Source: Sialis fuliginosa (Eukaryota > Arthropoda > Insecta > Megaloptera > Sialidae). Taken from it: a stretch of 64,000 nucleotides of DNA. Position numbers and translations under genes: made by a program. Shown piece by piece: positions 1 to 12,800 of this stretch; the stretch's first letter is position 1; the number at the start of each line of letters is the position of its first letter. The notes beneath the pieces are model-generated. The model searched no databases and was not told the origin of the DNA. It was given only the letters and a program-made list of their open reading frames with translations. The stretch lies in NCBI GenBank assembly GCA_961205875.1, contig OY540822.1:13952501-14016500 (forward strand). Reading direction: 5' to 3'.

Positions 1-63
1 TCTACTAAAAAGCTAACTGAAATCCCCTGAAAATGATTGCATTGTCCCCTTGCCGGTAATTAC

Positions 64-2319
64 TTTATCGGCCTGCCGGAGACAATCTATCCTTCGCATT
101 TTCCCCTTCTGGTCTGGGTTCGATAACACACACATGGCCGTTCTCTTCCCCGTTATACTGAGTACAAAGTCTTCTCTACATTCTTGTGTTATGTCTTTCC
201 TTAATTTTCCTAAAAGTCTCGACGCCCATTTCTGTTTTACTTCTGCTTTTTCATTCTGAAATAATATTTTACATTAATATTAAAATTAAGTCAGCATAAT
301 GAAATATATTACCTGTAGTTCGTCTTTGCATTGTCTCTCTTCTTCTAAAGACATTCTCTTTTCATGTTTTTTATAATATTTTCTTTTCGCCGCTTGCAAA
401 TTGAACCACGTGTACGAAAAAGACTTGACGAACGGCAAAAGGGCCTCGATAAACGGATGGAATTCATCCTTGAAAGAACATGGAAGTTATGTTAAAAAAT
501 ATGTAAAAAAGAATCATACTTTGACATTTAAAAGAAAATACGATAAAATATAAAGTATCCTTCAGTATGTTTACCGTATATATTTATTGAGACAGTTATT
601 TATTTAATAGTTAATAATAAAAAATAAAGCGGTTGATCGTTTTGATATTGAAGCAGTAAAGCGAAGCTTGAATATCTGATTGAGTAGATTTGCATAAATG
701 TATGTGTAACACATATGTATGTATATGTAATACACGATGCGTTGCCATTCCTGTAGAATTTTCTTTTTCGTGGTGAAACGGCGGTGTGCATTTTAAACGT
801 GCAGGGGTCATTGCAACTGTGTATCAAAGACGGCCCTCGAATCATAATGATTTGAAAATATCGACAGTTGCATTCTAGATGCACAAAAGTGCATCAAGAT
901 GAACCCCACCTAAAGTGCGTGGTATGTTGTCCGTATCTGTATCTGCGGATATCCGTAGATAATACAATATTTATATTAGTAGAATATTATGTACCGATAA
1001 TGCTAGTGTGTGCACATTGCACATACGAGTATAGTAAACTGGTATCGATCGCGCGACCCTCGATATGGTTTTCAATCATCGCTATCTTGTCTGATTGTGA
1101 GCTGTACGTTCGATACGAATGCACGCTTTTCATTAGACGTTCCTTTTAGGTAAACTCTAATATTAAATGCCTACTTGTATAGTTTAAATATAGACATATG
1201 AAGATAGTGTGATGTTATTTTTAGACTCAAGCTGATGCGAGAGCGAGTGTACAGTGTACGCGCTACCGAAACTGAGAATTATTTTAAAATGCATCATATT
1301 CGTCGAGTTGTTTTATTTGATTTGTTGAGATATTATAAACACAATTACAATATACTGCATACACAAGCTCACCTTTAGCTCGACTAACACAAATATAAAC
1401 ATTTATAAAACATTAAATTAACATGCATGTCATAGAAAATACATAACATCGTAATAAATACAATATAATGACCACCCACCTAACGGCAACGTATTTCGTT
1501 AATTGTTAACAAATCCGATCAATGTAGGGTAGGGGATGCTATATTATATATTTACACATAAGAAACAGTCTAACTGTGTGCAATACAAAAATGCCAATAA
1601 GTAAGATAATTCAAAACATAAACGATCATTCATATAGGTAAACACCAAGAATAAAAAGAAATGATAAAGTAATCAGGTTCAGTGGAAGAGAGAAACAATT
1701 AATTGCAGCAGTTATTTAGAAAATGTGTTTTCCATTTCGATTTCGTATCAAACCCAAATATAGAAATATATAACATAATATGCTAACACCAATGGAAACA
1801 ACAAGAATAAAACTTGCAGACGGTTCCCGTTTAAACAAATGCGTCGCGACGCGTCGCGGTCGGTTTCAACGAGCTAGTGTGGATATGTATTTGTGTACAC
1901 GCGACGTTAGATACATATTACGTTAATTAGTTACAATACAACGCATTTGTTCCAACAGTCCCGTTAAAGTAAAGTAAAGTAAAGAAACTTAAAGTAAAGT
2001 GCCTGCGATACATAGCGACTGACGCTACGGTGTAGGTATTTATATACAAACATCACGCAGCGTCCGTACCAATACCAAATACGAGTGCAAAACAGACAGA
2101 CAGACAGACAGACAGACAGACCGGGATAGGATGACGGTGTCCACAACACTGTATGTTAGTTACATATGTTAATTACATAATAGATATTGTAAACAATCCG
2201 ACGGGTCTTATCGTAGGTAGCCAAGTGAAGATGAGCACCTGTCCAGATGACGGTGTCTGTAAGTACGAAGAAACATCTGGCTCCACCATACAGCTTCTCA
2301 ACGTGTCTGGAATGAACAT
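64..2319 (-). CDS. NfI: Nuclear factor I transcription factor, N-terminal part (gene runs off the left edge)
   Basis: Three minus-strand coding exons are visible: 2239-2319 (27 codons), 313-468 (52 codons) and 64-255 (64 codons), all phase 0 with GT-AG borders. Exons 2 and 3 are unmistakably the start of the NFI DNA-binding/dimerisation (MH1-like) domain: [32 protein letters not shown], then [15 protein letters not shown] and [20 protein letters not shown], ending at ADK where the next exon should continue with the WRLDLV block beyond the window. Family members bind TTGGC palindromes as dimers in the nucleus. The first coding exon is less certain: ATG at 2319 is the first in-frame ATG in a longer open frame, reads [10 protein letters not shown], and ends SSGQ in the right phase to join DEFHPF. 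An internal ATG ten codons later is the alternative start. The first coding intron is 1770 nt. Confidence 0.93.
469..2238 (-). other. First coding intron of NfI, no gene seen
   Basis: This stretch separates NfI coding exons 1 and 2. The small open frames here on either strand have no recognisable protein and no splice-supported continuation. It holds two simple repeats near its right end but no transposon that I can delimit. Confidence 0.7.
1969..2121. repeat. Two microsatellites: AAAGT-type and (GACA)n
   Basis: A short run of TAAAG units lies near 1969-2000, and an uninterrupted GACA tetranucleotide run lies near 2094-2121. Both are inside the first NfI intron, about 120-270 nt from coding exon 1. 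They could be polymorphic; no function is implied. Confidence 0.85.
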
Positions 2320-2720
2320 GCCCTGCAACGTGGTCGACGGTTCCGTTGTGGCGACGTCACGTTCCGTTTCTCCACTCGTCACTTCGGCGGTCGACAAATC
2401 ACAACAAACACAAAAGTCACTTACGTAACAAGCGTACAAAACCGCATTGTACGAGTGAGTAGTCAGTGAGTCCGTCTGTGAGTGTGTGTGTCACCTGCGG
2501 CACATTATTCGCGTGTGTCGGTTGTGTATTCACCGCGTCGCTGTCTTCTCTGCACTGCCGCGGCGTCGACGTCGAGGCGTCGCTCTCGTCTCCTGTTCCC
2601 GTTCCCCACTCTGCCACCGCACCAACGAGCGCACGGTCGATCGCGAATGCGGATGTCAAACGGTGGCCACTCGCGACTCATCATTCGTCCTTATATCCAA
2701 TTCGCAAATAAATACAACCA
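2320..2720 (-). promoter_or_regulatory. GC-richer 5' region of NfI (probable 5' UTR/promoter)
   Basis: The interval upstream of the putative NfI start is much richer in G, C and CpG than the surrounding DNA, especially 2500-2660. The frame upstream of the ATG at 2319 stays open to 2439 without an ATG, consistent with 5' UTR. No TATA box or initiator is clear. The assignment rests only on position and base composition. Confidence 0.4.
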
Positions 2721-2989
2721 ATGTTTACTTTCATCAAAAGATGGCCGTACGTTTTACAGTATGTATTTCAGGAATCTATCCCTTTTCGAAGTCAGTGATA
2801 TTTGTTGCATAATAAAACCCTTTTGTTTTATAAAAAAAATATTAACACAAAATATATAGGTACCTACTTATTTTTTAAATAAAAAAAGAAAAAAAAACTC
2901 TAGGTAAGTGCCTAGAGCGTCAAATAGTAAAAAATGCGAGTTTTTCAATTTATTCAACTATTTTAATTTGATTTGCGCTTATGAAACTA

Positions 2990-3260
2990 ATGTCCGGTAT
3001 TATAAAGGAGCTTGCAAAATTTGCAAACACTCTCAAACGAGATTATGTGACAGTTCTCTTTTTCATTCGTAGTAAGTTGATTTTTCCCGTTTCTACTCAA
3101 GATTAGTAAATACACTTTACATACCTTTGTTTTTACTTCCTATGCATGAACTTATCTGTCATGTCACGAACTCCAATAGAACTGTCATATAAGTTTGATA
3201 CCACATTTGAAAGTGCTTGCTAGCTTGCAAATTTGCGAGCTCCTTTATAATACCGGACAT
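2990..3260. mobile_element. MITE with terminal inverted repeats ATGTCCGGTATTATAAAGG
   Basis: The left end reads ATGTCCGGTATTATAAAGGA and the right end is its reverse complement (CCTTTATAATACCGGACAT). The inner sequence continues the symmetry with GCTTGCAAA/TTTGCAAGC variants. It is about 271 bp with no coding capacity. A diverged copy with the same ends lies at 31016-31349 inside the last NAPRT intron, and a weaker relative near 52350-52572. I could not settle the target-site duplication. Confidence 0.8.
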
Positions 3261-3768
3261 AAATAACACAAACTTTACAATGATTTAAATTCAATTGTGG
3301 GTTTAAATTTGAGCAAAGTTAAGAACCAATTTATACATTGTTTAAATATTATCGAAAAGGTGGCAGCACAAGCACTGGCGCCAACTACGCAGGGGGAGGG
3401 GATTCAAAATTTCATTTTTATATTGTTTTAGCTATATAGAAAATTTTTCCATAGGCTCACAACTTCTGGTAAAACCGAGCCCTAAGCTGGGCTTCAGGAA
3501 TCTAGCCTGAAAAATGTATAAGTGTAAGAAATATAAAAAAAAACCATTTTATTTGAAAATCTTCATTAAATTACAGTTTACAGTAAATAACAATACTAAA
3601 CCAATTTTATAAAATCACACTTACTTTGTTAGTAATTATCATTATTATAAAAGTATAAAAATATATGGTATTATGTTGTTTGACAATTACTTATAAAATT
3701 TTATAAAATTTAATAACAGTAATAAATCGATTATAATTTATAACTATAATCCTTTCAATTACACAAAA

Positions 3769-3878
3769 CAGTGGCGTAACTACAGAATAGCTGGACTGGC
3801 ACAAAGCCAAGGGCCCCGGGCTTAAAGGGTGTACGTTAAAAATTTACCAGGGGTCCTAAATTTGTAGTTACGCCACTA
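3769..3878. mobile_element. 110-bp hAT-like MITE (CAGTGGCGTAACTAC ends)
   Basis: The left end CAGTGGCGTAACTAC is matched by GTAGTTACGCCACTA on the right. The flanking octamers ACACAAAA and ACACAAAC form a near-perfect 8-bp target-site duplication, which is the hAT signature. It is non-coding and lies between NfI and HDAC6. Partial ends of similar CAGTGG elements occur near 10782, 37683, 43812 and 44531. Confidence 0.8.
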
Positions 3879-4171
3879 ACACAAACAGAAACATCTTGAA
3901 CTGAAAACAAATACGTAAAGGAGGGTTTGACTAGCCTGCTTTGTTGGACAACCTTTGAATTATAAACACAAAAGTCTTAAAAATAAATGAAAGGCAATTC
4001 TAATTTCAATAACTAATTACGATTGTAACATTAATTCAGACTTAATAATCATATCTTGTTTATACCGTGTAAAAAACAGGTACCGAGGAATTAACTTAAA
4101 GACTTTTAAGCGTTTTTATAAATTACTATCATAACGATCTTTTAGAATCGATGACTAGATTCAAGACCAAA

Positions 4172-7100
4172 CTAATTATAATAATAAGGCATGTCGCATC
4201 CGAACTTAGCCATATGAGCAGCTGTTTTAACAGCGTACAGGTCTGAGTGGTCTATATAGGCGTTACAAGAGTAACACCACACAGAGAGGTCATCAAATCC
4301 AAGAGCGAGGGAGTGAGAATGATCGTAGCAGTGCTCTTTCACATGTCCGTTTTTGTAGACTGAACAGCCCACCTAAAAACAAACAGTTTACTTTCGCACA
4401 AACGTTAATTGGTATGTTCATGTACCATGAAACATGTCAAGCACATCCAGTTTTCTTTGGTTAACTGGCAAACTTGACAAGGTGCATGGATATCGATACC
4501 GGACTCTGGAACATCTCTGAGATGGTTAAGGTGGGGGCAGTCTCTAATTGGCTCAATGCTATAGCCCTGAAACAGATATTACAAAAATAGTACTTCCTGG
4601 TTGTTACTTAAGTACAAGTATATTGTCAAAAAAATACTTTAAAATAAAGGTATAAGGTAGGACTTACTGCAAACATATCAGATTCTTCATCAGAAGCAGG
4701 TGATTTATACTCAGTCCTTGTCATTAGGTTCGGCCAGTATTTCTTGTGGATTTCAGCCACTTCGGCCAGAGTTTCCCTGGCACTTTTGCAGACTACCTTA
4801 TTTATCTTCAGCGGTGGGAGAGGGTCCCCAAGCAGTGCTTTAACACAAGCGACAGTTGAATACGCCACAGATGTAACATTGTACCCTCCTTCCAAACACA
4901 TGACAATCTTGCCTTGAGCCAATGGCATCAGCATGGCCGTAAGGTGACCAAACATTTCTGGAGTTACTTTACATTTGCCTAGTGGGTCGTTAACAGCTGC
5001 ATCAAAACCAGCTGACACAAGAACAACCTCGGGATTGAACGCATATGCAACTGGTAACACGATTCGATGAAATGCAGACAGGTATTCAATATCACCCATA
5101 CCTGCCTGAAAATGCAAGACATTTAATGTATTGGAAATACAGACACAGTAAATGTATACTCTATCTTGCTTACTTTTTTCCAAGGGACGTTCACATTGTA
5201 GCCTTTCGCATGAGATCCACCTATCTCGGAAGAGTTAGCATCTTTACTTCCAGGGAAGAATTTAGCATCTTCATAGCGGTGGACAGATATATATAAAATT
5301 TGTTCGGTATCTTTAGTTGTGTTCTGAATTCCATTACCATGATGTATGTCGAAATCTATGATCAGTACCCTACAAGAGAATATATTCAATAATCAATGTT
5401 GATCCAATTAAAGCCAGAACAAAATAAATACCGGTTAAGTTTAAATCTTTTGATAGCATAGTGGGCTGCGATTGAAACATTGTTGAAAAAACAGAATCCA
5501 CTCGCACGGTCTCGTTCGGCATGATGGCCTGGTGGACGTACCAGAGCAAATGCCGACCTGGCTTTATCCTTGAGAACCAGCTCAAGGGCCATTAGAACAG
5601 ACCCAACAGCGATATTAGCGGCTTTTACAGTGTATTTCATCATATAAATTGAATCAAACTTCTTGACAATTTCTTCTAAGTCTCCATTATTAAGTAATGT
5701 GATGTAATCAGGATCATGAACAAGCTCTATAACACTGTCTGAAGCCTCGTATCCCTTTTAGAAATAAACATATGAGAACAAATACAACAAAATAATATTT
5801 ATATAGGATGATTATAAAGTAAGCAACATTGATATTATAATCTAAAAGATTGAAATCTCTATCACTCAAAAGAGCTGAGCACTTAATAAATTTGCTATGC
5901 AAGTAAAAAATGTTTGTTTTTTTTTATAATAAATATGACAAATGGTAAATGGTATCAGTTTCTGTTGAAATTATTAAATATACTCACCAGTTTACAGTTA
6001 CAACGATCAAACACCCCAAAATCCTTGAGAAGATCCATGGTTTTTATAATTCTGTTTGGAATTTCATAGTGTGAGAATCCTATATTCTCATGAGCAGTCA
6101 TGCGGTCCTCGTAGATTATTGCTACTCCGGATTCAGTGTTTCTTAATTTTGTTTTTAACTGAAGTTCTTTGAGAGTTGCCTCAATTTGAATTTTCGTTTC
6201 ATCGCTGTGTTTGGTGTAACAATCTCTGGTAGGGTACTTTTTTGTTTCATCACGTTTATAAGGTACATATTTCTCCGTATAGAGATCCTCTGACATTTGA
6301 ATAAAATCAAAGCACCGCCAATATTTGGCATGGTGTCTAATACAGTGGTATATTGTGTCCAAAACACTAAAACATGAGTTTTCAGTATAGATATAACGCA
6401 ATTTTAAATATTTAGCAAGAAGTACCTTTCGCAGGGAGGTGATAGATCTTCAAAAGAAGGTGCTGGTTCGCCTATCAGAGCTCGTATAGTCATAGCTGCA
6501 GATTCAGCCAAAGAAGGTAAACAGTATCCTCCTTCTAGCAGCGCTAAAATTCGTCCTTTAGCAAGTTGCATTAGACACTGAGTCATAATGCCGAAGAAAG
6601 CTGGAGTAATTAGCATTTCCCCCTGTCAAGTTCAATGTTGCGTTATCAGTTTAATAAGGAAATAATTGATTCATTGTTATGTGACAATCAATACTCAAAC
6701 TTTACTTATTTAACATCAAAACAAAGTTACCGATACAGCTTTACATTTAAAATTAAAAACAATTCTAACCTTTTCATCACCAATGGCAGAATCGTAACCC
6801 GCCGAAATTATTATGAGTTCGGGTTGAAACTATCAAGAAAAAAAAATACGTTACTAAAAAATAATAAAATATGCACACCTCTGGACATCCGATGGCAGCA
6901 TCATATCCTGCTGATATGATAACGAGTTCCGGATTGAACTAAGAAAAAGAAATTCAATTATTTTTAGTTATTTAAAAAAAAATATAGTAAAACATCACTA
7001 AATATGGTAAAAGTCCAATACAGGGTGGTTACTCCTGAGGTTTTTCTTGTTATTGTAATTACTCGTGCTATGGACCAATAGTTGCACGACTCTTTACAAG

Positions 7101-8390
7101 TATATAGCAAAAAAAACAGCTAATTACGTTTCGAGTAATTAAATGACCTAATTAGACTTTTAGCCTAAGTAATTCAAAGTTCATACCTCGTACGCAACAG
7201 GAAGCAAGACGTTTAACAGAATCGAAAGATAATCACCATCCTTCATACCAGTCTTATTTAACGGCACATTGAAGTTGTACCCTGCTCCGCTCCCAGCACC
7301 GATATAGTCATAATTTGATTCTTTTAGATTGGGCCAAAATGCCCCATGTTCAAATCTATGAATAGAAAAGTACAGCACTCTGAAATAAAACACAAATCAT
7401 TATCATAATGTAACTTTTCAGTGATGAATATTATTACTTATTGCTCTCATAGAATATTCGCTGTGTTCCTTGTCCATGGTGTACATCCTGATCAAATATT
7501 AAAATTCTATTGAGGCCGTGTACCTCAATAGCTTGAGTAGCTACTATAGCTGCATTGTTATAAAGGCAGTAACCATTGAATTCATCAGGAGATGCGTGAT
7601 GGCCTGGTGGGCGGACCAGAGCCATGCCATTTTGAATCTTGCCGCTCATGAGAGCGTCTAACAGATTTAGACATGAACCAACAGCTGTTGATGCTGCTTG
7701 CCAACTCGCCTGCAATATTAAATCATATAAAACTGATGTTAGTACAAACAGATTAAATCAAATCACTAATATCTACCTCATTCACAAATATAGCATCACA
7801 CCCTGCTGAGAACTCTTCTTGTTCTTCAACTGATAAATTTGCAACAGATTGCAGCAATCCTATTTGTTTTTCATCATGTACAGACTTAATTTCATCAACT
7901 GTTGCTTCTCTTGAAGCTATAATTCTGCACTTTTCAGTCAATTTTAGTTCTAATAACCTGTAATATGATATAATATAATAAAAGAATCAATACTTAAATA
8001 AACATGAGTTTACCGTTCTACAATCGATAAATAACGGTTCGGATTTTCGGGGTATTCATTATCCCACGGACAATAATATAAAACATTGTCTTCATTTATG
8101 GTTAATCCGGTTTTTAATCTTTCAGCTGTTTTGCTATTGGCCATCTGAAAAAACAATTTATACAATTATTATATTCCTGATTGATTCCGTAAGTTGCATC
8201 TTACATTTTCATATGGGTCATGAACAGTGTTAAAATTTTCAACTTGGGATTTTTTGGATGTTTTCTTAATTTCATCCCATTTGACCTGCAAACATATAAA
8301 TAATATCAAATAAACAGGTAAAGGTAAATCATTATTTTGTGTACATACCTGACTTCTAGTTTGCATTTTGCTTTTGGCAATTGAATTCAT
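4172..8390 (-). CDS. HDAC6: Histone deacetylase 6 (two catalytic domains plus ZnF-UBP)
   Basis: I rebuilt 14 constitutive coding exons: 8349-8390, 8205-8285, 8014-8144, 7777-7957, 7438-7709, 7187-7379, 6426-6622, 5988-6366, 5432-5754, 5174-5369, 4668-5105, 4426-4566 and 4172-4372, with either 6879-6938 or 6770-6829 as the remaining exon. Phases close to a protein of about 944 residues, shorter than human HDAC6 (1215). Domain 1 has RPPGHHA (His182/183), DQDVHHG (about 218-224), AGYD (Asp313) and LEGGY (Tyr353). Domain 2 has RPPGHHA (His589/590), DFDIHHG (625-631), AGFD (Asp720) and LEGGY (Tyr760). Both have a full metal-binding and tyrosine set. A UBP zinc finger with paired Cys/His follows from about 832 to the end. 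The family deacetylates tubulin and other cytosolic proteins and binds free ubiquitin C-termini. The start is the first ATG before a short basic leader. Confidence 0.97.
6770..6829 (-). other. HDAC6: HDAC6 alternative exon, version b ([11 protein letters not shown])
   Basis: This is a second 60-nt exon with the same phase, acceptor TTGATAG and donor AAG|GTTAGA. It encodes a homologous 20-residue block ending [12 protein letters not shown], with 14 of 20 residues identical to version a while the two differ at many synonymous sites. It lies only 49 nt downstream of version a, so use of both is unlikely. Inclusion of both would add 20 residues in frame and duplicate the metal-binding loop. Confidence 0.85.
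6879..6938 (-). other. HDAC6: HDAC6 alternative exon, version a ([11 protein letters not shown])
   Basis: Sixty nucleotides, phase 0 in and out, with acceptor TTTTTCTTAG and donor GAG|GTGTGC. It encodes 20 residues ending [12 protein letters not shown], covering the third zinc ligand (Asp) of catalytic domain 1. It joins VLLPVAYE of the previous exon to [10 protein letters not shown] of the next. The residues after the Asp resemble the usual insect HDAC6 sequence as I recall it. Confidence 0.88.
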
Positions 8391-9828
8391 ATAAAGAACT
8401 AAAACGTACTCTTCTATTGAGTTTATAGATGATTAAAAGTACACACAGATACTAAAAGTAAACATAATTATATAAATCATTTAAGATAAGTTTTTTTAAA
8501 CACTTGCAACACACCTGTTTTTAATAATACTTGTCAGTCATCCTACACTTATAAATTTACACCGACGCAAATTATGTATAAAATGTCGATTTCCTTTTTC
8601 ATTTAAAATTTGAAAATGCTTTGACATAAATGTTCTCAATTGCAAGTATACACTAAAATTTCACTTTGTTACTGGAAATATTACTTTAAAAAAATTAAGC
8701 TATAGGTATTTATATAAAACACACAAGCACGTGAAAAATTGACGTATATTATACAAATATTTTTTTATTACTGCATCGATGCGCTTGCGCAATTACAACC
8801 AACTAAATTACTAGAAATGTAGCACGCGTAGACGCGTAGCACGTGTAGAATAAAAATAAATGCAATGTTAAAAAATTATGCGGCGACGCATGGAACTAAC
8901 CACTTTTAAATAATTTTATTCATCTATTAGAGGCAAAAAGAGCAATTTCCTCGGGTCCACATCAAGCGTTATTTTAAGTGCAAAATGGGCAATTATCTTC
9001 TTTATAATTGCAATTTTTTAAATTTATTTTTATTTTTTATTGAGAACATCTATGGGGACGAGATTTTCATTGGTTATGAAAATGTTTTCGGGTAATCCGA
9101 CGTGAGCATAAAGCGATTTTCAAATGTGATTTTAATTAAAAATTATATGAAAAATAATGAATTCAACACTGTACATTAGGCCCTCTTGAAGCTATGTATA
9201 ACAATAACGCGTCACTGATTTAAATAAAAATGATTATAATTTAATGTACTTTGCTTATACATATTATAAAATATTATAAGTATATAGTAATATAACAGTC
9301 ATAAAATCTAGATACTTCGAAGTACCCGGAAGAAATTTTAAAGGCGCCTCGTTAAGTTGATATTTTAATTTTAATAATAGACTATTTTTTTATCAAATGA
9401 CCGACAAATATCCCCGTCATTTAATTAATGTATTACAATAAAATTAATTTATTAAGGATTAAAATTAAAAAATATATTTATAAAATCTCTTGAATGAATT
9501 TCAACTAATAATAGTTCGAAAATTCGTAGTGATTCATAAAAAGATAAAAATAGAATCCGTCCGTAAAGTGAAGTCAATCTAAATACATTGTCATCACTAA
9601 TAAAATCGACTGTAGTCCATGCGGGAGCCTAGCTTACTTAATTTACTAATTGTATTTTAACTTCACTTATTATTAAAGTCATGACTTGGGTAAAGGTGTG
9701 TCATAGTTATTTTTTAAAATCATTTGTGTTTTATTTAAAATAAATAGTTTGCTCAATTTTTATAATAATATTAGTGAGATAAGTTTGATTATAAATTATA
9801 ATAATATACTTGTGAAATTTAAAAAAAA
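8391..9828. other. Divergent intergenic gap between HDAC6 and the SKAP-like gene
   Basis: About 1.4 kb lies between two start codons pointing away from each other, so it should contain both promoters. A GC-richer patch near 8770-8900 carries repeated GTAGCACGYGTAGA words. I see no TATA box, transposon ends or open frame that I can support. Confidence 0.5.
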
Positions 9829-12800
9829 ATGGGAGAAATCAAAGATTTATTGGATATTATGGATTTATTAAATGGTTTGTTTTTTATTGTAATATTTGTA
9901 ATATAAATAGGTACATAATTTTATCATGAAAAATTTATAATTTCGACTGTCATTTGCAATTGAAGGATCGTTTTAAAATTAATCGTATATTGGATTTTTT
10001 TTCTCGCAGAACATTGAATTCTACTTTCAATAATTAGTTTAAATCAGTAAATAAGTTTAAAAAATAAACACAATTGTTTATACAAAGTTTCCTAATTTCT
10101 GAATAAAATGTGAAAATAAATCTTCTCAAATATATTATTATTGTTGCTACAATTTTTTAATCCCTGGGATTGTATTTCAAACGTACATACATTTGTTTGT
10201 TTTTGAATTAAAAAACTGAAATGTATAAAAGTACAATTTTTTTTTTTGAAAGTATGCATTTTTATTCCCGAAAAAATATCAATAATTTTTTTCACTTCCT
10301 GTTCAAATACCGCAAATTAAGATATCTTAAATAAAGGGGAAATACTTAATACAGGGGCGGCTGAATATTCAGGAAAGGCTCCCACAAGGTGGGGGAGGAT
10401 GAACTGACAGTCAATATTTTTTTAGTCGTTATATTAATTATTTATTAGGGCCAAATGTAATAGAAAAATAAAAATAAAAAATAAAGTATTTTTATATAAA
10501 ACATTTTTTATATTAAAGATGATAAAACTGTGCACAATTTTCCGGAGGAGGAACGCTATATAAACTTCCCAATTCCTAGGGGAAATAAAAAATGAAGACC
10601 TCAAAAATTGCATTATTTAAAAATATTTTAAAGAAAGCACAAAACGAATATCTAAAGTACTGATAAATAAATGATTTTTTACATTTTGTTTGGGTACATC
10701 CGGGAAATGAATACATAAAACGATAAAGATTAATTAAATTTGTTATACATGCATTTTATGTATAAACAAAGACAATAATAACAGTGGTGTAACTACGATA
10801 AATTTTGAGGCCCCTCCCGCAAAATAATTTTTGGTGGATTTTCTACCTCCTCCCCTTCACCCCGCAAAACCTAATTATGCTAATTAATAATAAACAACTT
10901 TACGTTTGAACTGCGTAGAATAGAAAATTATATTTTGTACAAAATCATGCTTTTCAAGATATTTATTAAAAAATGAAAAATCACTCAGTTGATGGTAATG
11001 GTAAAAACTATATTAATTAGTTTCGCTGGCACCAACATATATTTCACGTTTTTATGTACTATTTTATTTTTTTTCAGATGTTTGCAAATTCCTTAAGGAT
11101 ATTTTATCTTTCCTGCCTTTGGAAACTCAAACGCAGGCAAAAAAATTAATACAAAAAGCTATGCAACATATAGAAAAAGTTCCAAAATGTAACGAATATA
11201 TTGCAATGGACCAGAAAAATAATAAAGGTAAAAAAAATATTTATTTAAAAAATGAATTCATGAGTGCCCAGCCTTAAAGTACATACCTCACAAAAATATT
11301 GAAAAAATTGAGTTCGTAATTTTAATAACTAAGAACAATAATATATATTTTAACACGTGTGTATCTTTTAGATAAAATAGAAGAAATTAATGAATACATC
11401 GATGTTAATTTAAACCAAAAGCCAGTAAATAATTTTCCGGCCCCTAAAGAACTTGTACCAATAAAAAATAGTCACGATTGTTCAATCGACATTTTCCCAC
11501 ATGAAAATCTATCGTATCAACAACTTATTGGTGCTGCATTAAAGGTATTTATTTTATAGAACTGTTATTATTATCTTATCATACTGTATTATCTTTCCCT
11601 GGAAAACTCCCGGAAAAAAGCTAGATTTTAATGGCAAAAATCAAAATATTTATTGGACTTTGCACTGGTGCAGCCATGGTAAAATTTTTTTTTAATATAT
11701 AAATTTCTGCAATTGAATTAAGATATACTTTATTTATTTTTTATACTTGCTAAAAATAAAACATAACTATTTTTTTAAATAAATTGCGTTACCGCGAAAT
11801 AAAATCCGTGGCGAGGAGGGGGGGGGGGGGGAGGGTATGCAATGTCCTCTTTCTTCCCGCGACAAGTTATGAAAGAATAATTTTAAAATACTTTTATAAA
11901 GATTTGAATTTTGATATTTAAAAAAATATTCTTATTTTTTAATTCTTATAATTTCTACTGTTTTTTACATCAACAAATCAAAATATGTTGTCACTGCAAT
12001 TAGATATATATTATATTATATAATTAAATGTATTATCAGTCACATGATATGAAACACATTTTTACAGTCAAACTTCGTTATGATGATTACTTATAATAAA
12101 TATTTTTACAGACTGGACCCCTTTTAAAAAAAGTGAAGAAATTATTTGTAGAGCAAAATAAAAAACAATATGCTGGTCTTCTAGATCATTGGTTGATACT
12201 TTATAATACTGAAAATGACGTAAAACCTGACTGTTTTTTTCTTCTTACTGAATATAACGCTGAGCCATTTGAGAAATCAGGAAAAGAAACATGTTCTTTC
12301 AAACTTGTATCGAGTATCGAGAAAAAAAAGCAAGTACAGGTAAAATAAAACAAATAAATACCCATTGGATTCATATTTATTTAAATAAATAATTTTAGTT
12401 TACAGCATCATCTTTAATAGATATGGAGCAATGGGTAGAAGCCATAGTACACGCTCATATAAGTCATTTGCAAAAAGATGTAAAAAAACAAACAGACAAT
12501 AAAAAACGGCGTACTCTTCCGAACGTACCATCTGTAGATATAGACGAAGAATATCAAGAGATCTGCGTAGACTTAAAGCTACCGGAAGAAGATATACCGG
12601 AAGAAGATTATCACGAAGTAAACTTACTACCACCGCCTCCATTACTTGAAGAAAAGAGAAAAAATACTGCAAGTAGGGAGTCATTTCCACCACCACCTAC
12701 AGAAGAAGATTATCAAGATATTGGGCCCAATTTACACGATCTTCCACCTCCCCCTATTATCGATGATTTCCCCCCTCCTCTTGATATTGATGACGATGAC

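Noticed and set aside
2466-2859. Several overlapping plus-strand frames of 80-125 codons upstream of NfI
   Set aside because: The GC-rich composition removes stop codons by chance. The translations are Arg/Ser-rich without recognisable domains and are better explained as NfI promoter or 5' UTR.
8770-8900. Repeated GTAGCACGYGTAGA words in the HDAC6 upstream region
   Set aside because: Only two imperfect copies occur, with no matching motif elsewhere in the window; too little to call an operator or E-box cluster.
11817-11833. Long G runs here and at 14768, 16970, 38066 and 48902
   Set aside because: Most sit in or next to MITE remnants with G/C-run interiors. G-quadruplex function cannot be inferred, and run lengths may be assembly errors.
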